In this document: in pieces, positions 12,092-24,479 of the stretch
Numbering within the stretch: position 1 is the stretch's first letter
Layout of the letters: every line of letters begins with the position of its first letter
Source: Drosophila miranda
Lineage: Eukaryota; Arthropoda; Insecta; Diptera; Drosophilidae
Assembly: GCF_003369915.1 (NCBI RefSeq)
Contig: NC_046676.1
Coordinates: 4,216,001 to 4,280,000 of the forward strand
Direction of reading: 5' to 3'
Length of the DNA stretch: 64,000 nucleotides
Notes under the pieces: model-generated
What the model was told of the DNA's origin: nothing
What the model saw: the letters and a program-made list of their open reading frames with translations, nothing else
The model's database searches: none
Translations under genes and position numbers: made by a program

Positions 12092-12381
12092 TGGACGTTG
12101 ACATGCAATGACTGCATCTTTCAAGAGGCGATGCAGTTACTGCACCGTCAAGTGGCCCGTGTGACACCAGCAGAAGGCTGTTACGCGCGGATCCCAGGCA
12201 AAACGCAGCCCTCCTCCCGCCCAACCGACCGAGGGGCGCTGCCGCATGACGCGCGGTGCGTAGCCGAACCAAACGCGAACATGCAAGAAAGATAGCTATT
12301 AGACTAACATTCGAGGAAAATTAGTACTAAACTTACTAAGAAACTAAGCATGCAATCAAAATACAAATACCACTACAGTTA

Positions 12382-13644
12382 CTAATTAATAGAAAGGTGT
12401 GTAAGGATTAATAATTTAATAAGAGGAAGAGAATTAGTGGTGGATATAATATGGTAGAGGGAATTATAATCCGAGCATAAGACCCTAAACGGTTCATGCA
12501 AGGAATAATTCGATCTACAAAGTGGAAGGAACAACGGTATAAAATTTCTAGTCAGTCTAATAGGAATCGTGAAGTTTATGCGGCTCAACAGATCAGGGCT
12601 GTCTATGTCACCCCTGATCAAGTTGTGCATAAATATCACACCAAGTATTTTTCTACGGTTAACTAAGGATGGGAGGTTTACTAATAGTAGTCTACTAGAG
12701 TAAGATGGGAGTCTTACACCCGCATCAAAGTTAAGGCCCCGCAGAGCAAAGAGTAAAAAGTTTTTCTGTACTGATTCTATACGGTCCTGGTGTACTTTGT
12801 ACTGAGGGCACCATACACAGGAGCCGTATTCTAAGATCGGACGAACAAGCGAGGTATAGAGAGTCTTTGTTATATAGGGGTCGTCAAATTCCTTTGACCA
12901 CCTCTTTATAAACCCAAGCACGCCCATGGCCTTATTTACCATGGTAGAAATGTGTTCGGAAAACTTTAACTTGGGGTCTAACATAACACCCAGATCATCC
13001 ACCAGGGTAATTCTCTCAAGAGATACACCAAATGGGGTATAGGGAGCCAACAAGGGGCTAGAACGATGAAATGTCATAACTTTGCATTTCGAGGCATCAA
13101 GGTGAAACAAGTTTGCACAACACCATGACTGAAAGTTATTGAGATCGGATTGCAAGCGAGAATGAAATGAAATGTCCTTGTACTGGACACAGAGTTTAAC
13201 ATCATCCGCATACATAAGTACTCGAGAGTATGTTAATACTGAAGGTAAGTCATTAATAAAGAGTGTGAAGAGTAAGGGGCCTAGATGGCTGCCTTGTGGT
13301 ACTCCCGAAGAAACCTTTACTGGGAAAGAGAGGGAGTTTTTGAAGAGGACTCTTTGAGACCTAGAACAAAGATAGCTAGAAATCCATCTCAGGAGGTTGG
13401 GCGGAAACCCTAAAAGGTCAAGTTTATGCGCTAAAAGGGAATGGTTTACAGAGTCGAATGCTTTACTAAAGTCGGTGTAAATAACATCCGTCTGTAAGTT
13501 ACCTTGAAAGCCTTTAATAATGAAAGAGGTAAACTCTAACAAGTTCGTGGTGGTTGATCGCCGCCTTATAAATCCATGCTGAGTTGGAGATATAAGTGAC
13601 TTGCAGAGATGTTGCAAGTGCGGAGTTAAAACCCTCTCAAACAT
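12382..13644 (-). pseudogene. CR1-like ORF2, reverse transcriptase part (copy A)
   Basis: 420 open codons with RT motifs in order: TDFSKAFDSVNH, SGVPQGSHLGPLLF, and the catalytic YADD, followed by a thumb and C-terminal region typical of non-LTR RTs. It would copy element RNA at the target site. It is separated from its endonuclease domain by the internal deletion and a frame change, so no complete ORF2 protein can be made. Confidence 0.85.
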
Positions 13645-13721
13645 TTTAGGAATAGCGGATAACTTTGCTATACCTCTATAATTTTTTGCATCAGACTTGC
13701 TACCTTTTTTATAGAGAGGAA

Positions 13722-14252
13722 TTATAAACGATTCCTTCCAGTAAAGGAATTTTTCACATGGTTGACTTGAGACAGGGATAGGTCAAGCAAGCCGTCAACA
13801 AAGTCATGTCGTGACATGGGCACTAGGATACTAGACTCGTTTACCGAAGACCAAACAGTTCCTGGCAAGTTGAAGTCACCAAGAACTATCATACGATCTT
13901 TATCAGATAGCGAGGAAGAAACAGCGGTTAAAGCGGACAAGTGCTGCTCATAAATTGAAATATCCGAAGAAGGTGGGATATACGAGCAAGTAATGAATAT
14001 AGCGAAAGCGGGAAGAATCAGTTTTACACACAGGAATTCCAGTTCCTGTTGAACTTGGACTGTGAAGTGTTCCACTGCAATTAGAACCCCCCCTGCCCGT
14101 CGAGACGAACGGTCCCTTCTAAAAGTTGTGTACCGACCTGCCAAAACCTCGGAACTAAGAATGTCCGGCTTTAACCAGGTTTCAGTAAACACAATAACGT
14201 GGGAAGCAAATGCAACACTATCCCGGAAAAGAATGCTGAGCTTACTACGCAA
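13722..14252 (-). pseudogene. CR1-like ORF2, endonuclease part (copy A)
   Basis: AP-endonuclease fold motifs are visible: VFTETW early, YIPPSS in the middle and GDFNLPGT late. The frame actually opens slightly upstream of the first Met, near 14288, with a TYQNVRGL-like start common in this clade. The domain ends abruptly at the internal deletion (NHVKNSF then unrelated residues). It would nick target DNA in an intact element. Confidence 0.8.
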
Positions 14253-14287
14253 GCCTCTTACATTCTGATAGGTTACTAAAAGAGAAG

Positions 14288-15301
14288 TTAGTTTTTTGGA
14301 AAGGTGGAAGCAAGACGGGAAGTTGAGGAAGAGGAAGTTGAGGTTGAGGGTGGCACACTGGAAAGATTTGGAAGGGATATGGGGGGCCTATTCTTCTTCT
14401 TAGCCTTAAACTCCTTCACCACCAAATGCTCCGGCCAAAATTTGGCGGAGCAAATGGTGTCAAATTGAGTTGGGGAGATACTTATCTTAAACGAGGCTAT
14501 CTCCCTGGCATAAGAGAAGTTAAATTTCTCCACCTTTAATCCCACGGCTTTTATTTTGCTTTGAATAAAAGCAATTACATCATTAGATGTGAGGTCAGGG
14601 GCCAGCCGTGAAACAAAAACTTGTCGTTTTGGTGGGACTCCCACCAGTGGTTTAGTCACCACAGGCCTAGTACCTGTGGTGGCAATATCCGGAGGTCCGG
14701 AACGTCTATTTACTGGTGGGATCGGGATAGATGGGACAACTAGCGAACTTGCGGACACCACGGACACGGACGCTGCAGACGTACTTGGCTGCACATTCTC
14801 CGAGGCGATGAATTCGGCTACCGAATCTGCGTCGCCAGCAGCTGTCGTTGCCCTTGGAGTGGCAAACGAGATCAACTGCTGCACACTTGGAGTGGTCGGA
14901 GTCAGTTTTTCGGCGGCGCACGGCTGAGTGACGGTTGGCAATTGCAGATCCCGCGGAGTGACCTTTTTGCGCCTCGGAGACTCATTCAGCAGTTTTAAAC
15001 CGCTAAACTGAGCCTCCATGGCTAGGAGCCGATCGTATTGGTTTTTAAAACCAACGGTCAGCTCCTTAAAGCCACTCCGCGTCTGCCTCATGAAAGCCAC
15101 CATGTCTTTCTCCACCGCACGGCATGCCTCGCAACTGTAATGCAAGCCATTACGTTTGCCTATAGCATCACTCACGAGGCCAGAAAATCCAGCGCATTTT
15201 GCGTGCACTACGCTGTCGCAGAGCCAGCAGGGGACATTCGGCTGATCGTGGGTGATCTGCTTCTTACAGCTTTTTTTGGCACAGACCACAGCGTATTCCA
15301 T
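14288..15301 (-). CDS. CR1-like ORF1 protein (copy A), 337 aa
   Basis: Open from MEYAVVCAK to FPKN. Residues 1-60 hold a Cys/His pattern (C-x4-C, CWLC, HAKC, CEAC) resembling the PHD-like finger of CR1-clade ORF1 proteins. The middle is Ser/Thr/Pro-rich, and the C-terminal ~100 residues (VFVSRLAPDLTSNDV…) resemble an RNA-binding fold. The likely role is as the nucleic-acid-binding partner in retrotransposition. It is the only intact ORF of this element in the window. Confidence 0.8.
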   Translation of the reverse strand: MEYAVVCAKKSCKKQITHDQPNVPCWLCDSVVHAKCAGFSGLVSDAIGKRNGLHYSCEACRAVEKDMVAFMRQTRSGFKELTVGFKNQYDRLLAMEAQFSGLKLLNESPRRKKVTPRDLQLPTVTQPCAAEKLTPTTPSVQQLISFATPRATTAAGDADSVAEFIASENVQPSTSAASVSVVSASSLVVPSIPIPPVNRRSGPPDIATTGTRPVVTKPLVGVPPKRQVFVSRLAPDLTSNDVIAFIQSKIKAVGLKVEKFNFSYAREIASFKISISPTQFDTICSAKFWPEHLVVKEFKAKKKNRPPISLPNLSSVPPSTSTSSSSTSRLASTFPKN

Positions 15302-15893
15302 TTTATTTTATTATTTATTTATATATATACTATTATTTGCAAAACAAATTGGTATCAGACCAATGTGCCAGACAACGCTCAAAGCGGAATTGGTAAAAAA
15401 AAGAGAGCAGAGTGGAGAGCGGTTATAGCGAGAGCTACTAAGCAGAGAGCGCTATTGCTCAGAAAGTTTAAAGAGCGAGAGAGAAAGAACAGTTATTGAA
15501 GTTGAGGTGATAGCGAGAGAGTGATAAAACAACAAAAGCTACCAGACGAGAGCGGACTGCAATGCAATGTAATGCGTACTCACTCACTGCAACAACACAA
15601 ACACAAGAACAAGCACAAGCCGACGCCGAAAAATAAAAAGTTAAATAATGTTTTAACACAAATCAAAAGGCATGCACTCGCGTAATAGAATAGGTTTCCA
15701 GATTGTTGTCTGGTTAGGAAGTATAATTAGAATTTAGTTAGGAAAACACCGGCTGTTTATTCAAAACAAAAGGAAAAAATGCGGAGCGCAAAACAAAAAC
15801 ACGTCTGATCACTACGAAAGATACGAAAGATGTTGAACCAATCGGTTAAACAGATTACCTTTGAGTTATTCTTTTGGGATATCAATAGTTTAT

Positions 15894-17004
15894 TATACCC
15901 GATACTCAAAATGAGTATTGGGGTATATTAGATTTGTGGTGAAAATGGATGTGTGTAACGTCCAGAAGGAATCGTTTCCGACCCCATAAAGTATATATAT
16001 TCTTGATCAGCATCAATAGCCGAGTCGATTGAGCCCTGTCTGTCTGTCCGTCTGTCCGTCTGTCCGTCCGTCCGTCTGTCCGTCCCTATTAGCGCCTAGT
16101 GCTCAAAGACTATAAGAGCTAGAGCAACGATGTTTTGGATCCAGACTTCTGTGATATGTCACTGCTACAAAAATATTTCAAAACTTCGCCCCGCCCCCTT
16201 TCGCCGCCACAAAGGACGAAAATCTGTGGCATCCACAATTTTAAAGATATGAGAAAACCAAAAACGTAGAATTGTAGAGAATGACCATATCTTTAAGACT
16301 GCGGATTCTGAATTGGATCGTATTATTATTATAGCCAGCATCAAGAAAACAATTTCATTTTTTCTCTCCCTGTCTCTCTCTAACACACACGTAGCATAGG
16401 CGGCTTTGCTTAGAGTAAAACATTAGCGCCTAGATCTCAGAGACTACAAAAGCTAGAGCAACCAAATTTGGTATCCACACTCCTAATATATCGGACCGAG
16501 ACGAGTTTGTTTCAAAATTTCGCCACACCCCCTTCCGCCCCCGTAAAGGATGCAAATCTGGGGATATTCACAAATCTCAGAGACTATTAAGGCTAGAGTA
16601 ACCAAATTTGGTATCCGCACTCCTGTTAGATCTCACTATAAGACGTATATCTCAGAATTTCGCCCCACCCCCTTCCGCCTACACAAAGGATGATCTGTTG
16701 CATCCACAATATTGCAGATTCGAGAAAACTAAAAACGCAGAATCATAGATAACGACCATATCTATGAGATTGCTGAATGTGGATCAGATCAGATAGTTTT
16801 TATAGCCAAAAGGAACAAATCAATTTGCACTGGCTACGCAGCGCCCGACGTCACGCTCAGACTGATTTTCTGTCTCTCTCGCACGCACTCTTTGTCGTGC
16901 CGTTTAATATTAGCGGCGTCTGCCGGAGGAGAGCCATACCGACTTAGTATCGGGTATAAATGTAGAGTTGCGGTGTACGCAGCAACTCACAACGTTCCCC
17001 CTCG
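15894..17004 (+). mobile_element. HINE 3, first of a head-to-tail pair
   Basis: TATACCCGATACTC start, GTCC/GTCT microsatellite near 16035-16085, 3' TATCGGGTATA, hairpin and CCCCCTCG end. It occupies the same CAATAGTTTAT site as HINE 2. Confidence 0.87.
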
Positions 17005-17008
17005 TTTT

Positions 17009-18122
17009 TATACCCGATACTCAAAATGAGTATTGGGGTATATTAGATTTGTGGTGAAAATGGATGTGTGTAACGTCCAGAAGGAATCGTTTCCGACCCC
17101 ATAAAGTATATATATTCTTGATCAGCATCAATAGCCGAGTCGATTGAGCCATGTCTGTCTGTCCGTCTGTCCGTCCGTCCGTCTGTCCGTCTGTCCGTCC
17201 CTATTAGCGCCTAGTGCTCAAAGACTATAAGAGCTAGAGCAACGATGTTTTGGATCCAGACTTCTGTGATATGTCACTGCTACAAAAATATTTTAAAACT
17301 TCGCCCCGCCCACTTCCGCCCCCACAAAAGACAAAAATCTGTGGCATCCACAATTTTAAAGATACGAGAAAACCAAAGGCGCAGAATCGTAGAGAATGGC
17401 CATATCTTTTAGACTGCAGAATTTGAATAAGATCGTATTATTATTATTGCCAGCATCAAGAAAACAATTTCATTTTTTCTCGCCCTGTCTCTCTCTAACA
17501 CACACGTAGCATAGCCGGCTTTGCTTAGAGTAAAACATTAGCGCCTAGATCTCAGAGACTACAAAAGCTAGAGCAACCAAATTTGGTATCCACACTCCTA
17601 ATATATCGGACCGAGACGAGTTTGTTTCAAAATTTCGCCACACCCTCTTCCGCCCCCGCAAAGGACGAAAATCTGGGGATATTCAAAAATCTCAGAGACT
17701 ATTAAGGCTAGAGTAACCAAATTTGGTATCCGCACTCCTGTTAGATCTCACTTGTAAACATATATCTCAAAATTTCGCCCCACCCTCTTCCGCCCCCACA
17801 AAGGACGAAAATCTGTTGCATCCACAATATTGAGGATACGAGAAAACTAAAAACGCAGAATCATAGATAATGATCATATCTATCAGATTGCTGAATCTGG
17901 ATCAGATCAGATAATTTTTATTGCCAAAAGGAACAAATCAATTTGCACTGGCTACGCAGCCCCCGACGTCACGCTCAGACTGAATTTCTGTCTCTCTCGC
18001 ACGCACTCTTTGTCGCGTCGTTCAATATTAGCGGCGTCTGCCGGAGGAGAGCCATACTGACTTAGTATCGGGTATAACTGTAGAGTTGCGGTGTCCGCAG
18101 CAACTCACAACGTTCCCCCTCG
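17009..18122 (+). mobile_element. HINE 4, second of a head-to-tail pair
   Basis: A second full-length element starts only 4 bp (TTTT) after HINE 3 ends. Termini and microsatellite are the same. Its right flank TTTTATTTGC is the shared spacer site. Confidence 0.87.
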
Positions 18123-18227
18123 TTTTTATTTGCATTTGAAATTCGATATATTCACATTTACCAAATTAATAGTAGTTTTATTTTATGTCACTCACTTTAA
18201 CCGACTGTCAAGATAAACACGTATAAG

Positions 18228-18608
18228 ATGCAGGTTTCATTGCTGCATCGATGCACCAAGATGGTGTTGCTGAAGAAGCAGGTGAGGCGCAAGGGCTGGC
18301 ACCTGAGGAGCTACAGACACCAGGCCTATCGGCGGCTGCGCATGATGAGCCAGATCAGCGATGAGCTGCTCCGTAAGGTGCGCAAAGCAATAGAGGCCAG
18401 GCAGAGAGATATGGAACAGGTGCAAAGGGATCAGGCAAGGCATGAGGTCGCCAGAACGGTAGCCACATACAAGAGATGGCTGCACAGTTGGTCCAAGTCG
18501 CTGTTGTCGCAACGCCGGCTGATCGTGCAGCAGAGGCAGGAGGAACGAAACAAGCCCAAGTGGCAAGTGGCAAGTAAAGAACTGACTCCGAAAAAATCCA
18601 AAAGCTGA
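18228..18608 (+). CDS. Small basic ORF before copy 3 (126 aa)
   Basis: Same basic N-terminal segment as at 7267, with one Arg-to-Ser change (SQISDELL). The end is altered by a small indel (CGAAACAAGCCC) and a two-unit heptamer, so it ends LTPKKSKS. The stop is 110 bp before the copy 3 ATG. Function unknown. Confidence 0.45.
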   Translation: MQVSLLHRCTKMVLLKKQVRRKGWHLRSYRHQAYRRLRMMSQISDELLRKVRKAIEARQRDMEQVQRDQARHEVARTVATYKRWLHSWSKSLLSQRRLIVQQRQEERNKPKWQVASKELTPKKSKS

Positions 18609-18717
18609 AAACCCAATTCAGATCAAGCTGGCTGGGAGGCAGAACTTTCTAATTGAGTTTTCTCTGTACCTTTTGAAAGATAATCTGAATTGGAACGAAT
18701 CGTACCCAGATTGGAAT

Positions 18718-21700
18718 ATGATTTTCTTACAATTCTGGTGGACTCTGATGGTGCTGGGTGGTTCCAAGTTGCTCCCGGCCGACTCGGAGCCGTCGAGCAG
18801 CGAGAAGTTGCGCAGTTTCAATCGGGCCGTGAAGGAGGCGCGCGGCAAGATTCAGGATCTCTACGGCCAGGATCAGTACCGAAGACAGCCCAGGCACACC
18901 ATCGACGATATGCTAGCCAGCTTTGCCCAGACCAGCAGCGGAGAATCGGAGGACAATGCCATGGCGGAGGCAGCCAACGCCTGGTATCGGGACTTCCAGA
19001 CAGGCCACAAGAAATCACATACTGTCAGTAAACAAAGGGGCACGAGCTACGAAAGTAACTACTTGAAGGATATGCAGAACACAGATTGGCAAGGTGAAGC
19101 AGAAGTACATGGATACTGCGGTTTATCCCATCATTCTAGTGTTCGAGACCACCATGGCTCCCTTTCAGTACGGTGGTAGCGGTCTCACCTACCTGGACAT
19201 CAAGCTGAAGCAGGCCCAGGAGATTCTAAACGAGCATGAGAAGACTAGCAAAAGGGATCCATACCGGGTGAAGGAGTATCACAAGAAGGCAGAACTCAAC
19301 GACGATCTACCGGAGTTTGAAAACAGGCCAGTGCCGGACGGGTTGTATGAGCAAACATTACTCCGGCTCGATTCGCCCAAATGGAGGCCGAACAATCTGT
19401 TGCACGAGGCCAACTACAAGCTATCTAAGATCGAGCAGGAGGCCTCTGAGAACGCCCAACGGAAAATTCCGCCCAAGGGCAGGGGTTTGCACAAGCGCAG
19501 CTCCTATCACGGCTTCAATCCAATGAACGAGATCAAGCTAAAGACAAGCAACCGCCTCATGCTCAAGGGCATGGGACCCTCGCTGCCGAGCAATGCGCTG
19601 GTGGAGAGCCAGCATGCCCATCTCGTGGACGAACTGATAAAGCGCCGGGAGCGGAAAATGAGACGGGAGCAGGAGCAGCAGCAGGATCCAGATCTGTATC
19701 TGGATCATTATCAGGAACAGAATCAAGAGGGATACATGAGCGATGATGGTGAACGGCGGCAGCAGTACGATGGCCTCAGTCCGATGACCAACAAAATGAG
19801 GCAGTCTCCGGAGGTTGTATCCTCCGGTGGCCACAACATGTTGGATCTGCCCCAGAGCTACGACTATCGCCTGCCCGATCGCCTGTACGATCGCTTCCAT
19901 GCTCTCAGCCAGCGGCAGATGCCCAACATGGTCGACTACTTGCACCCCAATCGCAGGTCCGTTGGGGACCCGGGACGCTACAAGCGGGAGCATACCTTAA
20001 ATATGACCCTGGCAACGACAGCGAAGGTGGCCGTGAATGAGTCAGGAACTAAGGCCGAGCAGCTGGACATCCCGAGTGTGCCTGCGCTCAAGGAAAGTGA
20101 ACCAAAAGTCGAAGAACAACAGGATGTCAAAGTGGAGCCGGATAAAGAGCCAATCGACAGCAAGGTGGTGGGTAAAGCTACTGCTTTCGAAAAGGTGCAA
20201 GTCGAGGCTGAAGCAAAGTCACTGAAAGTGAGAACGGACATTGAGGTTAAGCCTACGGAACCTACAGAGCTGAAAGATGATGCTGTATCTGTATCTGAGG
20301 CGGATATTTCAACAAAGCCGGAGGTGGGCGAAAGTGCTCAGGACTCTGCTGTTAAGGTGGAAAGCATCGAGGCCAAGACAAGGCTAGAAACAGATGCCAT
20401 CTCTGAAGCCGAGGGTAGCCTGGACACCCAGAATAAGTCAAACAGCCATGCCGTCCTACAATCGGTACTTGAACAGCCACAGGTTCAGGAGAAGTCCCAG
20501 GCGGCAGCCAGCATTAAAGATGCAGTGCTGCAGGAGAGCATCAAGCTGACTGTGGAGGAGTCGTTCACGTCCAGGCCAGCCGATGAGGTTTCCGAAGAGC
20601 CTGAGAGATCAAAAATAGCACCAGGTACTCCCCATTTGCCCAATCCCGATGCAGTGGTCAAACTTCTGGCCAATGAGCTGTCGCATTTTAGTGGCGACAA
20701 AGATCGCAACAAGCGGCACATCCAAAGCCTACGTCGTCGCTGGTCTCCCAGGAAAAACCGGGGCTCCAAACGGTCCATCGGAGAAGAGCAGCAGCCCCCG
20801 GAATGCCCCGAGAGAACCAAGCGCATGGCTGCTCCTCTGCTGGACGACCTGGAGGACCACAATGGGAAACACTTGCATTTTGGAGACCTTGGAAGTGGCC
20901 TTCTTATGTCCGATGTCGAGGAAGAGACCGATCCTTACGGCGAGGACGAGGCCAGCTACAGCAACCCTCCAATTTCAAGGCCAGCTTCAATTTGACTAAC
21001 TTTTTTAAGAAGCTTCAGAAGCTTCAAAAGAAACGTCCGCTTCAGCTGCAAGAGAATCGTCCAGCGCAGCAGCAGCAACAACAACAACTGCAGCAGCTAC
21101 AGCAGCAGTCACCGATTCAGCATCAATATCTGCCAAAACAGCAACACTTTCCACAGAAGCCATATCTGCCAAAACAGCAATACCTGCCACCTCAGCAACA
21201 GGCACCTCTACAAACCCAGCAAAAGCAGCTGATAGCGCCGCCGCTAATGAAGCAATCCGCAGTCCATCGATACTTTGGTCCTTTCTTTAACAAGCAGGTC
21301 AAGAACAACATGTTGTCCGTAGTGGATCCATGCATTACACAAGTTGAACCACTGACGCGGCCCTCAGTGTCCATAACCATTGATCCCAAATGCATATCAA
21401 TTACAACGCCCGTCCCCAACATGATGACGGAGTCGACTACACCAGGGTTTGGTGGAAACAAAACGAGTATTCCATCCATGACGAATACTACCGATACGTC
21501 AACGAATGCAACGGACTCAGGAGGGGCTGATCAGGGTAAAACTTCTGGACCTGCTGTGCCGACCGGCGATGTCTGCTATAAACCAGATTCCCTGAGGTTG
21601 AACGTGTCCATCAACGCTAATGTGTGCGGGGATCCAAAGACAAAACAGTTCTATGGCAACGGATCAATCAACATGCAGCCAGCCTTCGATCAGATGAACA

Positions 21701-22702
21701 CCGACTTGATGCTTGATTGGGCGGATTCGGCGGATTCGGCAGAGCACGGGAGTGACGATACTTTAATGCAGAATGATGATCGATATGCACGCGAAGCGGG
21801 TAGAAATTGGAGGGATAATACCGGCCACAGAAGGAATAATAGGTGGGGCAAAGAGAAGTCCAAGGGGAAAAAGGAGTACAAGCCAGAATCGAGCAAATGG
21901 TAAGTAGTACGAGATCCTGTATGGAATGTTCCTTTGTTCACATCCACATCACATCTCTTCTTGCAGTAGTGGAAATGCCGAATCCTGTGATGACAGCTTG
22001 GAGAAGCTTATAACTGGCAAAACGTCGGAGGACATTGTGTCGGCCGTGTTTGAGGCAGTCAGCAATGATTCGGGCATGGATCGTCTGTTGGCCGTGCTGG
22101 AGCGCAATCGCAAGGGCTCCCTCAAAAAGCCCAAAAACTTCTATCAGATCGGGAATGACAAAAACGATCAGTACCTGCATCAGACGGAGACCATGGTGGG
22201 GGAGACCATGGCGGCCATTAGCGACATCATCGACAAGCAGGTGCGGGTTCGGTCCTGCATTCCCTTGCGCCCAGACCTGAGTGAGTTCTTCGACCTCATC
22301 CTGAAGACTATGGATGAGCAGAAGAAGTGCCGCGAGAAGCGAGAGAACGCGCCGAGTGGTCTGGCCGACGACTTCAACCAGGATGTGGGCTTACTCGATA
22401 GCGACAAGATTGATTCCCGGTCTCGCATCGTCAAGAAACTGCTGCGTCAGTACGAGGAGCTCCCACTGGCAGATCAGCGTTCGGCGGCCAATGTCCGAGA
22501 TGAACTTCTCATGGACCTTATGTACCTCCGCAAAATGGCAGACTCCGTGGAGCGCAGGCAGCGAAATGCCAAGCTGCAGGAGGTGCTGCGGCAGACCAGC
22601 ATGAACAACGAGTACTCGCCTCGCTTCATCAAGCTGGTGAAGACCGCAGAGCTCTTCAAGGAGGCGGGCGAGCAGCAGGCTAGGGCCTTTGTGGGACTCT
22701 AA
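18718..22702 (+). pseudogene. Copy 3 of the amplified gene (2-bp and 190-bp deletions)
   Basis: Exon 1 is 18718-21899, the intron 21900-21966 and exon 2 21967-22702. A 2-bp loss near 19084 (ACAGATTGGC instead of ACAGAGATCGGC) shifts the frame and ends translation at 19179, after about 150 residues. A second deletion at ~20955, 190 bp relative to copy 1, removes the segment before and through the poly-Q tract and returns the sequence to the original frame. The rest of exon 1 and all of exon 2 are open. It has the longer PDRLYDRF variant shared with copies 4 and 6. Translation from ATG gives only an N-terminal fragment. Confidence 0.88.
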
Positions 22703-22956
22703 GGTGGTTATTTTTGTATTTGTTTATTTTTTCGTTGAGTTTATTTTACTATTAAATAACATTCTAAATGTCAAATTAAAATTCGTTCTTTAGTCTATTA
22801 GAACTTTAGTCAGAGATTAGAGAAATCGTCCAACTGGCGCTTAAAAGCGCTACCGCGAGGGTAGAGAAGAATAGAGAAAATTTAATGATTTAATGTTGAA
22901 CCAATCGGTTAAACAGATTACCTTTGAGTTATTCTTTTGGGATATCAATAGTTTAT
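22703..22956 (+). other. 3' spacer after copy 3
   Basis: Standard unit tail with the possible ATTAAA poly(A) signal and the GCGCTT/AAGCGC palindrome. It runs up to the HINE site. No gene is seen. Confidence 0.6.
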
Positions 22957-23876
22957 TATACCCGATACTCAAAATGAGTATTGGGGTATCTTAGATTTGT
23001 GGTAAAAGTGGATGTGTGTAACGTCCAGAAGGAATCGTTTCCGACCCCATAAAGTATTTATATTCTTCATCAGTCGATTGAGCCCTGTCTGTCTGTCCGT
23101 CCGTCCGTCTGTCCGTCTGTCCGTCCCCTTCAGCGCCTAGTGCTCAAAGACTATAAGAGCTAGAGCAACGATGTTTTGGATCCAGACTTCTGTGATATGT
23201 CACTGCTACAAAAATATTTCAAAACTTCGTCCCGCCCACTTCCGCCCCCACAAAGGACGAAAATCTGTGGCATCCACAATTTTAAAGATATGAGAAAACC
23301 AAAAACGTAGAATTGTAGAGAATGACCATATCTTTAAGATTGCGGAATCTGAATTGGATCGTATTATTATTATAGCCAGCATCAAGAAAACAATTTCATT
23401 TTTTCTCACCCTGTCTCTCTCTAACACACACGTAGCATAGGCGGCTTTGCTTAGAGTAAAACATTAGCGCCTAGATCTCAGAGACTACAAAAGCTAGAGC
23501 AACCAAATTTGGTATCCACACTCCTAATATATCGGACCGAGACGAGTTTGTTTCAAAATTTCGCCACACCCCCTTCCGCCCCCGCAAAGGACGAAAATCT
23601 CGGGATATTCAAAAATCTCAGAGACTATTAAGGCTAGAGTAACCAAATTTGGTATCCGCATCAGATCATTTTTATAGCCAATAGGAACAAATCAATTTGC
23701 AGTGGCTACGCAGCGCCCGACGTCACGCTCAGACTGATTTTCTGTCTCTCTCGCACGCAGTCTTTGTCGTGTCGTTTAATATTAGCGGCGTCTGCCGGAG
23801 GAGAGCCATACTGACTTAGTATCGGGTATAACCGTAGAGTTGCGGTGTCCGCAGCAACTCACAACGTTCCCCCTCG
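22957..23876 (+). mobile_element. HINE 5, internally deleted
   Basis: Termini as in the other HINEs, at the shared CAATAGTTTAT site. There are two internal losses relative to HINE 2: a short one before the microsatellite (CATCAGTCGATTG, near 23070) and a larger one at TCCGCATCAGATC near 23660. Confidence 0.87.
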
Positions 23877-23981
23877 TTTTTATTTGCATTTGAAATTCGA
23901 TATATTCACATTTACCAAATTAATAGTAGTTTTATTTTATGTCACTCACTTTAACCGACTGTCAAGATAAACACGTATAAG

Positions 23982-24347
23982 ATGCAGGTTTCATTGCTGC
24001 ATCGATGCACCAAGATGGTGTTGCTGAAGAAGCAGGTGAGGCGCAAGGGCTGGCACCTGAGGAGCTACAGACACCAGGCCTATCGGCGGCTGCGCATGAT
24101 GAGCCAGATCCGCGATGAGCTGCTCCGTAAGGTGCGCAAAGCAATAGAGGCCAGGCAGAGAGATATGGAACAGGTGCAAAGGGATCAGGCAAGGCATGAG
24201 GTCGCCAGAACGGTAGCCACATACAAGAGATGGCTGCACAGTTGGTCCAAGTCGCTGTTGTCGCAACGCCGGCTGATCGTGCAGCAGAGGCAGGAGGAAC
24301 GCACCCAAGCCCAAGTGGCAAGTGGCAAGTGGCAAGTAAAGAACTGA
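23982..24347 (+). CDS. Small basic ORF before copy 4 (121 aa)
   Basis: Three-heptamer version ending QVKN. Its TGA stop (followed by C) is in the same frame as the copy 4 reading frame, and the ~44 codons between that stop and the copy 4 ATG at 24480 contain no other stop. The leaky UGA-C context is noted as a possibility only. The product is basic with no recognised family. Confidence 0.48.
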   Translation: MQVSLLHRCTKMVLLKKQVRRKGWHLRSYRHQAYRRLRMMSQIRDELLRKVRKAIEARQRDMEQVQRDQARHEVARTVATYKRWLHSWSKSLLSQRRLIVQQRQEERTQAQVASGKWQVKN

Positions 24348-24479
24348 CTCCGAAAAAATCCAAAAGCCGAAAACCCAATTCAGATCAAGCTGGCTGGGAG
24401 GCAGAACTTTCTAATTGAGTTTTCTCTGTACCTTTTGAAAGATAATCTGAATTGGAACGAATCGTACCCAGATTGGAAT

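Larger units (their letters stand above)
12092..15829 (-). mobile_element. CR1-like non-LTR retrotransposon, copy A (internally deleted)
   Basis: Minus-strand element. ORF1 (15301-14288) has an N-terminal zinc-finger pattern typical of CR1-clade ORF1. ORF2 encodes an AP-type endonuclease and a reverse transcriptase with YADD. The 3' untranslated part is 12092-12381 and the 5' region is about 15302-15829. Compared with copy B (47304-51966) about 0.9 kb is missing between endonuclease and RT (junction near 13740). CR1 clade rather than Jockey proper is inferred from the ORF1 finger. Target duplications are not evident. Confidence 0.85.

Noticed and set aside
24336-24441. An intron (GTAAAG…GAAAG) splicing the small ORF into the main gene
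   Set aside because: The 106-bp removal joins the small ORF to an ATA-ATC-TGA frame, which stops at once, and the acceptor is weak.
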